Source: Alphaproteobacteria bacterium (GTDB lineage Bacteria > Pseudomonadota > Alphaproteobacteria > Sphingomonadales > JAKSBY01). Taken from it: DNA of 64,000 nucleotides. The stretch lies in the NCBI GenBank assembly GCA_021774625.1, contig JAJFIV010000012.1, forward strand, positions 57,103 to 121,102. The letters run 5' to 3'. Both the position numbers and the translations under genes were made by a program. Positions 29,605 through 39,419 of this stretch are shown here, one piece after another. Each line of letters starts with the position of its first letter. The stretch's first letter is position 1. A model generated the notes under the pieces. It searched no databases. It had not been told where the DNA came from and saw nothing but the letters and a program-made list of their open reading frames with translations.

Positions 29605-30888
29605 TCACTTCTCTTCCAAACTTTGCTCAAATTTGCTTGTGCAATAATGCCGATCAAAACTCTTCCGCTCTAAAAGAGTCCAATATTTCCCTAGCAGTAG
29701 CGCGGAATCTAACGGCACAAACTCCTGCTGAGTTTTTAACGCGCTATTGCGGACCTGCAGAGCTTCTTGTTGCATGCTTTTACACGCCCCAATATCTGAT
29801 GTGGTTTCTATTATCGTAGCGAATAATACTGCCGCTTTGGTTTCCAAATATGCCCGCATATATGAATCACAAGAATCTCGATATGCTTTGAGTTTCAATA
29901 TCCTCCGCGCGTTCGCCAACGATTGACGCAGGCGCCCTAAAGCAGCCAATATTCGTCCATTTTCCTCCAAATCAGAGGCCAATGAAAAAACGTAACTATC
30001 AATCGCAATAATATCTTCATTGACAGGATTAAGAAGAGGGTCAGATAGTGGATACGAAGTATCACGCAATTCTGCCCGGGACCAACTTTCTTCTCGCAAT
30101 TCTTCGAGGCGGGCCTCTGTCTTCGGGTCAATTTTCTGCCCCTTGCGTTTTGCCACCAGTGCTTCTTCAATGAGCAGTTGATCATTTGTGTCCGCTATGC
30201 CGTTATTTGGGTCGCGCAAAGCACTCTCGATATGCCGAATTTGGCCGCTATATATGCCGCCCTTTCCTAGCATCGCCCGTTCTTTTTCTAACTCTTCATC
30301 GGTCATCAGGGCTTCCCAGTCCGTCTGCCGATATTGCTCAAGAATATCCTTTTGCATGTTCAGAAATTGACGGGCACGGTTTAAATAGGTTTCGTCTTCC
30401 GTGAAGCGCCATAGCCAGTAATTGGCCCTAATTGTATCAAAATAGCGCCCCACCAGAGAATTGATGAATAATTGCGAGACCATTGAAAATCCCGGACTTG
30501 GAAAATCCGTTGCCGAACCAAATTGCAGTGAACGGAACGCAACAAATGGCGCAATTTCGTTTAAAAGATCTTTGTCGCCCGCATCGATGGCGAAAGACAT
30601 TGTATTTCCAAAATCAGAACCCCTGAGGTATGCGTCCGCTAAGGATTGATCAGGATTCGTAATTTCTTTTTTTGTGCGGCGGATAAATTTATCGTTCAAA
30701 TAGGGTTTTGTCTGTTTTTTCCAGGATGCGTAATTTTTTGCATGCGCGTCCTCAACGATCCTGCAAACTTCATCAGAAACTTGAGCAATTATAGGGGAAT
30801 ACGGCACGGGAACTAAAATTGCGCAAATGCAGCAGATTTTGAGACCCCCCCTAATCCAACGCTGATTTCTATGAGTCATCCTCTCCAT
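29605..30888 (-). CDS. Hypothetical secreted alpha-helical protein
   Basis: Not recognised. 427 aa with a signal peptide (LKICCICAILVPVPYSPIIAQ) and a long, mainly helical mature part without TM segments. There are several Cys (VCRIVEDA, DSCDSYMRAY, GACKSMQQEA, HYCTSKFEQ). Repeated LEELREE/LRQSLANARRIL-type helices suggest a solenoid or coiled-coil structure. The ATG at 30888 follows GAGAGG. The gene is less GC-rich than the core genes and is convergent with the broken chemoreceptor, so it may belong to a transferred island. Confidence 0.72.
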   Translation of the reverse strand: MERMTHRNQRWIRGGLKICCICAILVPVPYSPIIAQVSDEVCRIVEDAHAKNYASWKKQTKPYLNDKFIRRTKKEITNPDQSLADAYLRGSDFGNTMSFAIDAGDKDLLNEIAPFVAFRSLQFGSATDFPSPGFSMVSQLFINSLVGRYFDTIRANYWLWRFTEDETYLNRARQFLNMQKDILEQYRQTDWEALMTDEELEKERAMLGKGGIYSGQIRHIESALRDPNNGIADTNDQLLIEEALVAKRKGQKIDPKTEARLEELREESWSRAELRDTSYPLSDPLLNPVNEDIIAIDSYVFSLASDLEENGRILAALGRLRQSLANARRILKLKAYRDSCDSYMRAYLETKAAVLFATIIETTSDIGACKSMQQEALQVRNSALKTQQEFVPLDSALLLGKYWTLLERKSFDRHYCTSKFEQSLEEK

Positions 30889-31380
30889 CACCTCTCTCCG
30901 TCCGTTATGGTTAACTGGCGTATATGATTATGCTGCGGCACAGATATGGCGTATTGGAGGCAATGGGCGCTTGAGGTTGTCCGGGTGGGGGAATAGTGAT
31001 CTAGTTCGGCCTTGGGGAGTGCCCGGGGATTGCTTCGCTCCGCTCGCAATGACAGTCCAGGGGACATCCCGGCTGATACCTCGCCGGACATTTCGCGCCT
31101 GTTTATAAACCCCCTTCTCACGTCTGCCCCTCCCGCAAACTGAAAATGCCTGAAGGCCCCTTTGCTGTCGCCATGACTACCACCAGGGGCTGTTCACAGT
31201 ATCGTTATCAAAACATAAACCCGTCAACCGGAAAATTCACATCTCCATCTTGCGAAAATCCGAAATACAATCTATCCGCTAATCTCACGCAGCCATCCTC
31301 CACCATTCCGGCCGGACGGTCACCGTGCGGAACTGGCAGATATCCATAACAGAAGCCCGGTTGATCGTGTTTCTGGCCGG
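30889..31380. other. Gene-free region with a REP-like palindrome
   Basis: Nearly 500 bp without a supportable gene. The ORFs at 30888-31121 (minus) and 31146-31349 (plus) lack recognisable features. The one clear structure is the palindrome at 31026-31053. Confidence 0.5.
31026..31053. repeat. REP-like palindromic element
   Basis: GGGATTGCTTCGCTCCGCTCGCAATGAC with ATTGC/GCAAT arms. Read on the other strand it is GTCATTGCGAGCGGAGCGAAGCAATC, a well-known dispersed intergenic palindrome of Alphaproteobacteria and other bacteria. Minus-strand translation gives the familiar spurious LRAERSNPRAL peptide. Confidence 0.7.
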
Positions 31381-32106
31381 CTAGGTCGCATCATGAAAGA
31401 TAATGCCGAGCGTATAGCGATTGCCGGTAAGGACCGGGCTGACGCCGTGGCGCATATTCACCCGGTATGTGCGCCTGGTCCCCTGGGCGGGCCGGTAACG
31501 GGTCGCAAAAATAATCATTTCGCCCAGTTCAGGTGACAGGGAATGGCAGCGGGACTGCATGCGGGGGCGCTGTTCGGTGAGAATGAATTCGCCGCCGGTG
31601 AAATCCCCGTGTTTGTCACTCAATATAATCGCCGCCTGAAGGGGGAAAACCACGTCGCCATAAATATCCTGATGCAGGCGGTTATAATCGCCGGAGCCGT
31701 ATTTCAGGATCAGGGGTGTCGGCCTAGGCTGTCCATGGGCGTGGCATATCGTCAAAAAGTCTTCCAGTCTGTCGGGAATGGAGTGATCAATGCCGATATG
31801 GACGGCCCAGTCGCGGGCCACAGGCGCCAGCCCTTCATAAAGACGGTTGCGCAGCCCGGTCACCATCGGCGGAAGAGGGTAAGAAAAATACTGATATTCT
31901 CCCTCCCCAAATCCGTGCCGTTGCATGATGATTTTTGACCGGAAGCGCTGAGGCTGATCATATAAGGTGCGAACTGTTTCACATTCCGCCGTTGTCAGGA
32001 TAGCGGGCGTTTTGGCGTATCCCTGGCGGTGAAGGCTGGCCCTGATCGCGGGCCAGTCAAGTTTATCCAGCCGCTCACGCAGCGCCAGAGAAACGGGCCT
32101 ATCCAT
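31381..32106 (-). CDS. 2OG-Fe(II) oxygenase, Oxygenase-NA type (predicted DNA alkylation repair)
   Basis: 241-aa dioxygenase. The double-stranded beta-helix iron motif is HQDIYGD (HxD), with the distal His in VNMRHGVSPV and the 2-oxoglutarate Arg in NRYTLGIIFHDA. It resembles the COG3826/PF09859 family, predicted to demethylate damaged DNA oxidatively. It starts four bases after the ada stop with TTAGGA upstream, mirroring the ada-alkB operon of E. coli though the protein is not AlkB itself. I prefer the ATG at 32106 to the track start inside ada. Confidence 0.85.
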   Translation of the reverse strand: MDRPVSLALRERLDKLDWPAIRASLHRQGYAKTPAILTTAECETVRTLYDQPQRFRSKIIMQRHGFGEGEYQYFSYPLPPMVTGLRNRLYEGLAPVARDWAVHIGIDHSIPDRLEDFLTICHAHGQPRPTPLILKYGSGDYNRLHQDIYGDVVFPLQAAIILSDKHGDFTGGEFILTEQRPRMQSRCHSLSPELGEMIIFATRYRPAQGTRRTYRVNMRHGVSPVLTGNRYTLGIIFHDAT

Positions 32107-32110
32107 ATTC

Positions 32111-33181
32111 CTAACCCCGCTCGCCATGGATCAGCTTTTTCTTGCGGCCAACGCCCCAGCGATAGCCGGTCAGGCCGCCGTTCTTGCCCACCACCCGGTG
32201 ACACGGAATAGCCAGGGCGATTTTATTGGCGCCGCAGGCAGTCCCGACCGCGCGGACCGCCCTGGGCGCGCCAATCCTTTGGGCGATATCAGAATAGGTA
32301 GCCAGTTCGCCCACCGGTATATCCTGCAACGCCTGCCAGACCCGATGCTGAAAGGCGGTGCCCTGAATATCAAGCGGCAGAGACAGGCCCTTTTTCGGCA
32401 TGTCCAGATAATCGATGACAGTGGCGACCCAATCCTTCAGCCGCGCATCGTTCGCAACCAGCTCCGCTTCTGGAAAACGGTCCTGCAGCTCGGCTTCAGC
32501 CTCATCCGGATCATCGGCAAACTGAATGGCGCAGACGCCTTTGTCGGTCGCGCCCACAACCAGAGGCCCCAGAGGGGAGGGAGAGACAGTATAATAAATC
32601 ACCAGTCCCGCACCGCCCTTTTTATAATGGGCGGGCGTCATGCCGAGCGTCTTGGCGTCCTTCTCGTAAAAACGGCTGGAAGAACCATAGCCTGCGCCAT
32701 ATATGGCTTCGGTCACGGTGCCGCCATCCTTGAGTTCTGCTGCGAACCGTTCCCGCCGCTTGGCCTTGGCATATTGTTTGGGCGTCACGCCGGTCATGTC
32801 CCTGAACAGCCGGTGAAAATGGAAGGGGCTGATGCCTGCCTCGGCGGCCAGGTTTTCCAGGGTAAGGGCGTCTTCCGCCTCCTTAATCCTTATGCAGGCC
32901 GCTTCGATGGTTTTTTGTTGCAGATCCAGTGGCGACAGGCCTTTCGGAGCGCAGCGTTTACAGGCCCGGTATCCGGCGCGTTCGGCCTCCACGGCCCCGG
33001 CAAAAAATTCGACATTCTGCCGCTTCGGCTTGCGTGCCGGGCAGGTGGGACGGCAATAAATACCCGTTGTGCGGACCGCAAGCACAAAGGCGCCATCGGC
33101 GTCCGCATCCCGGTTAAGGCAGGCCTTCCAGCGGGCCTGATCTGACATTTCGGATTTCATAAGGTTAAGAGTATGGGGCAT
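32111..33181 (-). CDS. ada: Bifunctional transcriptional activator / DNA methyltransferase Ada
   Basis: Adaptive-response protein that repairs methylphosphotriesters and O6-methylguanine and, once methylated, activates repair genes. Order: N-terminal zinc domain with RTTGIYCRPTCPARKPK and YRACKRC; AraC-type HTH (LAAEAGISPFHFHRLFRDMTG, about residues 100-180); C-terminal methyltransferase with the active-site AIPCHRVVGKNGGLTGYRWG. The ATG at 33181 (MPHTLNLMK) has AAGGA upstream and is preferred to the track's TTG. Forms an operon with the oxygenase. Probably autoregulated. Confidence 0.97.
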   Translation of the reverse strand: MPHTLNLMKSEMSDQARWKACLNRDADADGAFVLAVRTTGIYCRPTCPARKPKRQNVEFFAGAVEAERAGYRACKRCAPKGLSPLDLQQKTIEAACIRIKEAEDALTLENLAAEAGISPFHFHRLFRDMTGVTPKQYAKAKRRERFAAELKDGGTVTEAIYGAGYGSSSRFYEKDAKTLGMTPAHYKKGGAGLVIYYTVSPSPLGPLVVGATDKGVCAIQFADDPDEAEAELQDRFPEAELVANDARLKDWVATVIDYLDMPKKGLSLPLDIQGTAFQHRVWQALQDIPVGELATYSDIAQRIGAPRAVRAVGTACGANKIALAIPCHRVVGKNGGLTGYRWGVGRKKKLIHGERG

Positions 33182-33268
33182 TTGTTTTTCCTTCAATGAT
33201 TTCCATCATCATTTACGGGAAAATCAAACAGCCGGCACTCCGCTCCTTGCGGCTTATTTTTCTCGCGC

Positions 33269-34912
33269 TTACTTTGCCGGATTAAGGGCATCGCCGAGGT
33301 CGGAAAGAATACCGAAAGGGTTTTCGGCCCTGCGCTGGGCGATAATATCGTAGCCGAGCCGCTGTGCACAGCTTGCATAAAGCGCATTGCCTCCGGCCTT
33401 TTTGCATTTCACGGCGGCTTCTTCTGCCTGTTGTGTGTCGCCGGCCGCCAGATATGCCGTGACAAAGGACGGCAAGAGGCCTTCCTCCGCTCCGAGAGTC
33501 GCCCTGGCTTTTTCAAGGACCGAGAGGGCGTTATCCGGGGTTCCGGCCCGGCTCAGATAATCGGCCCGGGTCACATACATATCAGGGGTCGCCAGATCGT
33601 GTTCCGTTGCTTTGCTGATCTGCTGGATGGCATTCTCGTTCTGGCCGATGGAATTATAGAGCTGATAGGCAGCCATATGGATCGCCGGGACCTCAATCCT
33701 ATCACCAGAGGGAATCCAGTCAGTGGTGTTTTGGACGCCCTGACCTGCCGCCTCATTGAGCCTCGCCAGCGATAAGGAAGCCGCCGCGATCCGTTGCAGA
33801 AACAATCCGCTTTCGCCGGTTTTGGTAATCCGGAATAATCCTTCCGTTTCCGGCAGCTTTTTGGAGCGTTCCCGGTCATAGGATTGGGACAGATAGGTTT
33901 TTAGACTGGCAATCCGTTCTTCCGCATTCAGGTGATCCTCGGCGCCACCGTCCAGACCTTTGAAAACGCCTTCCACCAGACCGGCTCCGGCCTGATCCAT
34001 AAGGCTGGACAAGTCTGCATTTTGCACTCCGGCCTTTTGCGACTGGCGTTGCAGCATTGCTGTCGCCAACCCCTGCAAAACCTGCATTTCTTCCGAGCGG
34101 GTCCGGGCATATTCCGTCAGTTTGTTGATCGAGACTTCCGCCTGATTGCGGCGATAACCGGCGGCAATCATGAGATCAAGCCCGAGTATGTCCGCATCAT
34201 CCTCGGCGCCGCGGGACCATGCCGTGCTGGTGAGATTATCGGTGACCGCATTGAAGGAATAAACGCCGATCGAGGCTTTGCTGTTTTCATCCGTCTGGAT
34301 TTTCAGTTCGCCGCCCTCCATTTTGGCATCGGAAAAAGCATCATGCAGATAAAAGCCCATCCCGACGGCATTGGCGATTTCCTTCTGTCCGCCGAATATC
34401 CCCTTTTTTTCGTTATGGTTCAGAAGAATATGGGATAATTCATGGGCCAAAACAAAGGTGAGTTCGTCCTCGCTTTCTACACTCATCAGCAGCCCGATAG
34501 ACAGGATCAGTGCGCCATACGGATCGGCCTCGGCATAATAACCGTCACCGGTAACCAGAAAAAGCTGAACCGGTGGTTTGTACCCCTGCCAGCCGGCCAT
34601 CAGTTTATCCGTCAGGCCATACAGGTAGGCTTCGATTTCATCATTAACGATAAGGTTGCGGTTAAGCGTGACAATCCGGGCGGTTCTGGGGTCCAGAGCG
34701 CCGGAATATTCCTTTCCCAGCTTCGTCAGTTTTTTGGTGAATTTTTTTTCGGCATTTTTTTGCTTTTTCGCGCTCGCCTGCTTGTTGTTGTATTTTTCAA
34801 GCTGGGTGACTTTGGCTTTCGCTTTTTCGTCTTTCTTGTCAGCCCAGACCGGTGATGAGCAGACAAAGCCCGCCAGCGATAAAATGATCAGAGATTTTGT
34901 AAAAAGTTTCAT
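33269..34912 (-). CDS. M48 family metalloprotease with TPR-like C-terminus (BepA-like)
   Basis: 547-aa secreted zinc peptidase. A signal peptide (MKLFTKSLIILSLAGFVCSS, then PVWA) is followed by a Lys-rich linker. The catalytic motif LAHELSHILLNH (HExxH) lies near residue 160, with the downstream Glu ligand in AWSRGAEDDADILGLDLM. The C-terminal half has TPR-like helices (QLYNSIGQNENAIQQISKATEHD). The architecture resembles periplasmic BepA/YfgC. Last gene of a minus-strand set with the small secreted protein and the CHASE2 protein. Confidence 0.9.
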   Translation of the reverse strand: MKLFTKSLIILSLAGFVCSSPVWADKKDEKAKAKVTQLEKYNNKQASAKKQKNAEKKFTKKLTKLGKEYSGALDPRTARIVTLNRNLIVNDEIEAYLYGLTDKLMAGWQGYKPPVQLFLVTGDGYYAEADPYGALILSIGLLMSVESEDELTFVLAHELSHILLNHNEKKGIFGGQKEIANAVGMGFYLHDAFSDAKMEGGELKIQTDENSKASIGVYSFNAVTDNLTSTAWSRGAEDDADILGLDLMIAAGYRRNQAEVSINKLTEYARTRSEEMQVLQGLATAMLQRQSQKAGVQNADLSSLMDQAGAGLVEGVFKGLDGGAEDHLNAEERIASLKTYLSQSYDRERSKKLPETEGLFRITKTGESGLFLQRIAAASLSLARLNEAAGQGVQNTTDWIPSGDRIEVPAIHMAAYQLYNSIGQNENAIQQISKATEHDLATPDMYVTRADYLSRAGTPDNALSVLEKARATLGAEEGLLPSFVTAYLAAGDTQQAEEAAVKCKKAGGNALYASCAQRLGYDIIAQRRAENPFGILSDLGDALNPAK

Positions 34913-34921
34913 GCCCGGCCC

Positions 34922-35287
34922 CTATTTGCAGCTTTTCCCAATTCCCATGCCCCCCAGGGTCTGCTGATCCTGTTTGGCTGCGGTTTTGACTTTTTCGCAA
35001 TCGACAAGCTTGGGTTCCCTGTCAAGCAGGACATCCTGGCTGTCGATCCAGATAACGCCCTCCGCCGTCCGGATTTTTAATAAACCCAGATCATTTTCTT
35101 GCAGAATTTCCAGGCCGACCAGACCTGGGTCCCTGGGTTTTTCTTCAATAAAGTCGCCATTTTCCGAGTAAATGGCATAAATCTGGCCGGTAAATTCTTT
35201 TATATGAACCGGTTCCGCGGCATTTGTCGCCGTGAAGGCAAAGATTGCCAATAAGGCCAATCCGGCTATTTTCCATAATCTGATCAT
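34922..35287 (-). CDS. Small secreted hypothetical protein
   Basis: 121 aa, not recognised. Signal peptide MIRLWKIAGLALLAIFAFTA, then TNAAEP. The mature domain of about 95 aa is probably all-beta (GLVGLEILQENDLGLLKIRT, VIWIDSQDVLLD) with Cys in VDCEKVK and GKSCK that could pair; it looks SH3-like. GAAGA lies before the ATG at 35287; the track start runs back into the intergenic gap. Nine bp before the M48 peptidase gene, so the two are probably co-expressed. Confidence 0.75.
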   Translation of the reverse strand: MIRLWKIAGLALLAIFAFTATNAAEPVHIKEFTGQIYAIYSENGDFIEEKPRDPGLVGLEILQENDLGLLKIRTAEGVIWIDSQDVLLDREPKLVDCEKVKTAAKQDQQTLGGMGIGKSCK

Positions 35288-35330
35288 TTTTTCTTCCCGT
35301 TTGTTTTGTAATTTCCCGTCCAAATACCGG

Positions 35331-36857
35331 TCAACTTTCCCTGGTTTCGGGTTTTTTGATTTTCCCACCGGTCAGTTTTCTCCAGAACGCTGATCCTGTC
35401 GTCCGAAAAAACGTCACGCCGCGGGCGCAAAAGGAGCTGACCTTTTTCTCCGTATCATCGAAAATAAAACCGATGCTCGCAACGGAAATCCCGACGATGC
35501 CCACCCAGTTGGTGGGCGGCGCCCGGTACTGTAAATGGTACAGGGTCGCCACCAGCAGGGGGAAGGTTGCGATTGTCAGCGCAAACATCCATGAACAAAG
35601 CAGCGGCGTTTTCTTATAGAATGAATCCAGCCATTTGATCGCCAGCGTCCCGCCTCTTTTGCGGAGATTCCGCAGCCGCAGACCCAAAAGCATGACAAAG
35701 AACAGGGTCAGCGCTTCCACGACATTGTTATTCAGTATCCACGGCAGATTATCGCCCGGCGTATAATAATCCGGCCCCCAGAGAATCAGGTTATCGAGCG
35801 CCATGGCGTGATGCTGCACCCCCGGCAGCTGTCCGTGAACCGGCGAGAAAGCGGCATCATTGATGCCGGCGATATTGATGCCCAGCAAGACGATTTTACC
35901 GGTCAGCGCATCACCAAGCGCGGTTTGCTCCGCATTGGCGTCATTGCTGAAAAGAACCGGAGAAATGGTGGGAAAATAGGGACAGGGTTGCCGATAACGG
36001 TCCTCCCCCGCAAATCCGCCAACGATGGCCAGCCAAAGCTGGGTCAGGGACTCCCAAAGCGACGCATAGGGATTTGCCGCGATGATGCGGCAGGTTCCCG
36101 CGGTGTCTTCCGAAAGGCCATTTTGCAGTTCTGCGACCCGGGTCCCCCATTGAAGGGAAAGCGGGGATGTAAACCGTCCGGGGTTGATCGCGGTCGGACT
36201 CGCCATCGCGGATTCACAGTTTTTGCCAATCACCGCATTCTGCGCAGATGTTTGTCCGGCGAGATAATTCGCGCAGAATATCTCATAGAGCGCCAGGGCC
36301 GCCGTCTTTTCCTTTCCCACAATGGGTGGATAAGCGCCGCCATATCCCTCCCATTTCACCAGAGGCGTCTGAAAGGCGCTTTCCTTGGCAAGGATATTTT
36401 CATCCGACCCGGTGGCTGCCAGCAAAACGGGAATCTGGGTTCGCCCGCCCGCGCCGGAATTATACGCCGCCAGTAAATTCGCATAGGTATCAAGGCCGTC
36501 GTCCTCCCGGCGCTGGGTATAAAGCAGATCAATAAACAGTGCTTTCGGTTTATGCCTCAGAATATCCCGGACAAGGCCCGCCTGCTGCCGGTAACTCAGC
36601 GGCCATCCGCTGTTGATATGTTCCAGAAATGCTTCATCAATTAAGACCACACTGACCGCATCCTGCCCGGCGGAGTCGTGGAAGGGGGCCATCATGCGTG
36701 AAAAAACATCGCCGGCCTGCCTGTCGGTCGCCCCCTCCAGTCCAAAGGGGTCAAGAACCAGGATCAGAAAGGCCGACACAGCCAGAAACGCAGCGCGGAT
36801 AGCCGACTGGAAATAGGTCTGATATTCATCTGCGCCGGACACGGCCACCCCTCCCAA
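35331..36857 (-). CDS. CHASE2 domain membrane protein without output domain
   Basis: 508 aa. An N-terminal TM (IRAAFLAVSAFLILVLDPFG) is followed by a large extracytoplasmic CHASE2 domain: VVLIDEAFLEHINSGWPLSYR, ALFIDLLYTQ, and the end LTGKIVLLGINIAGINDAAFSPVHG. Then come three TM helices and a short basic tail. CHASE2 is normally the sensor of kinases or cyclases, but no kinase, GGDEF or cyclase domain follows. It probably signals through partners, perhaps the secreted protein and M48 peptidase encoded just downstream. Confidence 0.87.
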   Translation of the reverse strand: MGGVAVSGADEYQTYFQSAIRAAFLAVSAFLILVLDPFGLEGATDRQAGDVFSRMMAPFHDSAGQDAVSVVLIDEAFLEHINSGWPLSYRQQAGLVRDILRHKPKALFIDLLYTQRREDDGLDTYANLLAAYNSGAGGRTQIPVLLAATGSDENILAKESAFQTPLVKWEGYGGAYPPIVGKEKTAALALYEIFCANYLAGQTSAQNAVIGKNCESAMASPTAINPGRFTSPLSLQWGTRVAELQNGLSEDTAGTCRIIAANPYASLWESLTQLWLAIVGGFAGEDRYRQPCPYFPTISPVLFSNDANAEQTALGDALTGKIVLLGINIAGINDAAFSPVHGQLPGVQHHAMALDNLILWGPDYYTPGDNLPWILNNNVVEALTLFFVMLLGLRLRNLRKRGGTLAIKWLDSFYKKTPLLCSWMFALTIATFPLLVATLYHLQYRAPPTNWVGIVGISVASIGFIFDDTEKKVSSFCARGVTFFRTTGSAFWRKLTGGKIKKPETRES

Positions 36858-37054
36858 AGTGTATACCCCGGTTTTTTATTAACTTTTTATATACCATAAA
36901 AATAGGGTCAAGGACCACCAAAGCCTATATTTTTGTATGCTGGCGCAGCTATTTGCGATTTTTTTGCGGCAAACAAATAACCGCATGGACAGACTCCTGT
37001 TGAGGCCAGGGGCATATATCGATATATGTTCGCCATCCACCCACAAGATCATGA

Positions 37055-38266
<1,212 letters not shown>

Positions 38267-38393
38267 GGTGATCTGCATGATGAGAAGACCGGCGCCGTTT
38301 ATTCTGATTTTTATCCGCGATTTCAAGGAAATTTATGACATCCAGCTTGACACGGCAGGCGGTCGTTAAAAGCATAGGGAAGGCAGAGAAGTA

Positions 38394-39251
38394 ATGGACT
38401 CAGCACTCCTTGCCACGCTTTTGATCCTGACCTCCGCGCTGATCCATGCGATCTTCAATACGTTTTTGAAGTCGCACCCGGACCGGCTGATATTCTGGGC
38501 GATACTGGACAGCACGGGCGCGGTTCTGGCGCTTCCCTTTGTTTTTTTTCTTCCCCCTCCGAGCCCGGACTTATGGATTTGGATCGCTCTGTCGGTTGGG
38601 ATTCATACAGCTTATCAACTGTTGCTGAGCGCCGCCTATCGTTATGGCGATCTATCGCTGGCTTACCCGGTGGCGCGCGGTATGGGGCCCCTTCTTGTTG
38701 CGCTTGCGGCGCCATTTTCTGTGGGAGAAAATCTGGAGCCTCTGGAATGGATTGGCATTCTGCTGCTGAGTGGCGGCATCGCTTCGCTTGCCTTCACATC
38801 GCATAACGGGAAAAGCGCGGGCCAGAAGACGGGCAAGGCACTTTTTTTCGCCGTACTGACCGGCTTTACAATCGCCGGATATACAACGGTGGACACGATC
38901 GGGGTCAGGTTACAGGAGAATGCCTTCACCTTCATTGTCTGGCTGTATATTTTTCAGGGACTTGTCATGGGGCCCGGCGTCGCCATTTTCCGCCGCCGGT
39001 CATTTCTGCCGGCAGTCCGGAAGGATTGGCGGGCCAGTGTGGCGGTGAGTGTTCTGACACTGACCGGGTATACCCTGGCACTGCTCGCCTTTCGCCTGGG
39101 CGGGTTGGCGGAAATCGCCGCGTTGCGCGAAACCAGTATCGTCTTTGCGGCCATTCTCGGTGCGATTTTCCTGAAGGAATCCCTGAGCCGGTACAAAATG
39201 ACCGCCATCCTCGTCATCGCCATCGGCGCGGTCACCGTAAAGGTTGTTTAG
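38394..39251 (+). CDS. EamA family (DMT superfamily) transporter
   Basis: 285-aa protein with about ten TM helices in two EamA repeats: the first ends GGIASLAFTSHNGKSAGQ, the second has LAEIAALRETSIVFAAILGAIFLKESLSRYK, the classic repeat end. Probable metabolite exporter in the inner membrane; substrate unknown. Confidence 0.9.
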   Translation: MDSALLATLLILTSALIHAIFNTFLKSHPDRLIFWAILDSTGAVLALPFVFFLPPPSPDLWIWIALSVGIHTAYQLLLSAAYRYGDLSLAYPVARGMGPLLVALAAPFSVGENLEPLEWIGILLLSGGIASLAFTSHNGKSAGQKTGKALFFAVLTGFTIAGYTTVDTIGVRLQENAFTFIVWLYIFQGLVMGPGVAIFRRRSFLPAVRKDWRASVAVSVLTLTGYTLALLAFRLGGLAEIAALRETSIVFAAILGAIFLKESLSRYKMTAILVIAIGAVTVKVV

Positions 39252-39419
39252 CCGCCGCTAATGCCAAAATTTACCATAATCAGGATTTTTCTTGCATCCG
39301 TCCCGATCCTCTCCGACCATGGGGATTGCGAATCAGATAAAAATAACAATGCCCGGACCGAGCGCCGGAAGCGACTTTTCTCCCCGGCGTTTGGCGGGCC
39401 AGCCAAATGAGGGGAAGAT

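Noticed and set aside
31146-31349. 67-aa plus-strand ORF
   Set aside because: No start signal, no similarity I can name, lies next to a REP-like repeat.
25872-31380. Prophage or classical defence island
   Set aside because: No integrase, capsid, restriction, Cas or other defence gene; only repeats, a broken chemoreceptor and unknown secreted proteins.
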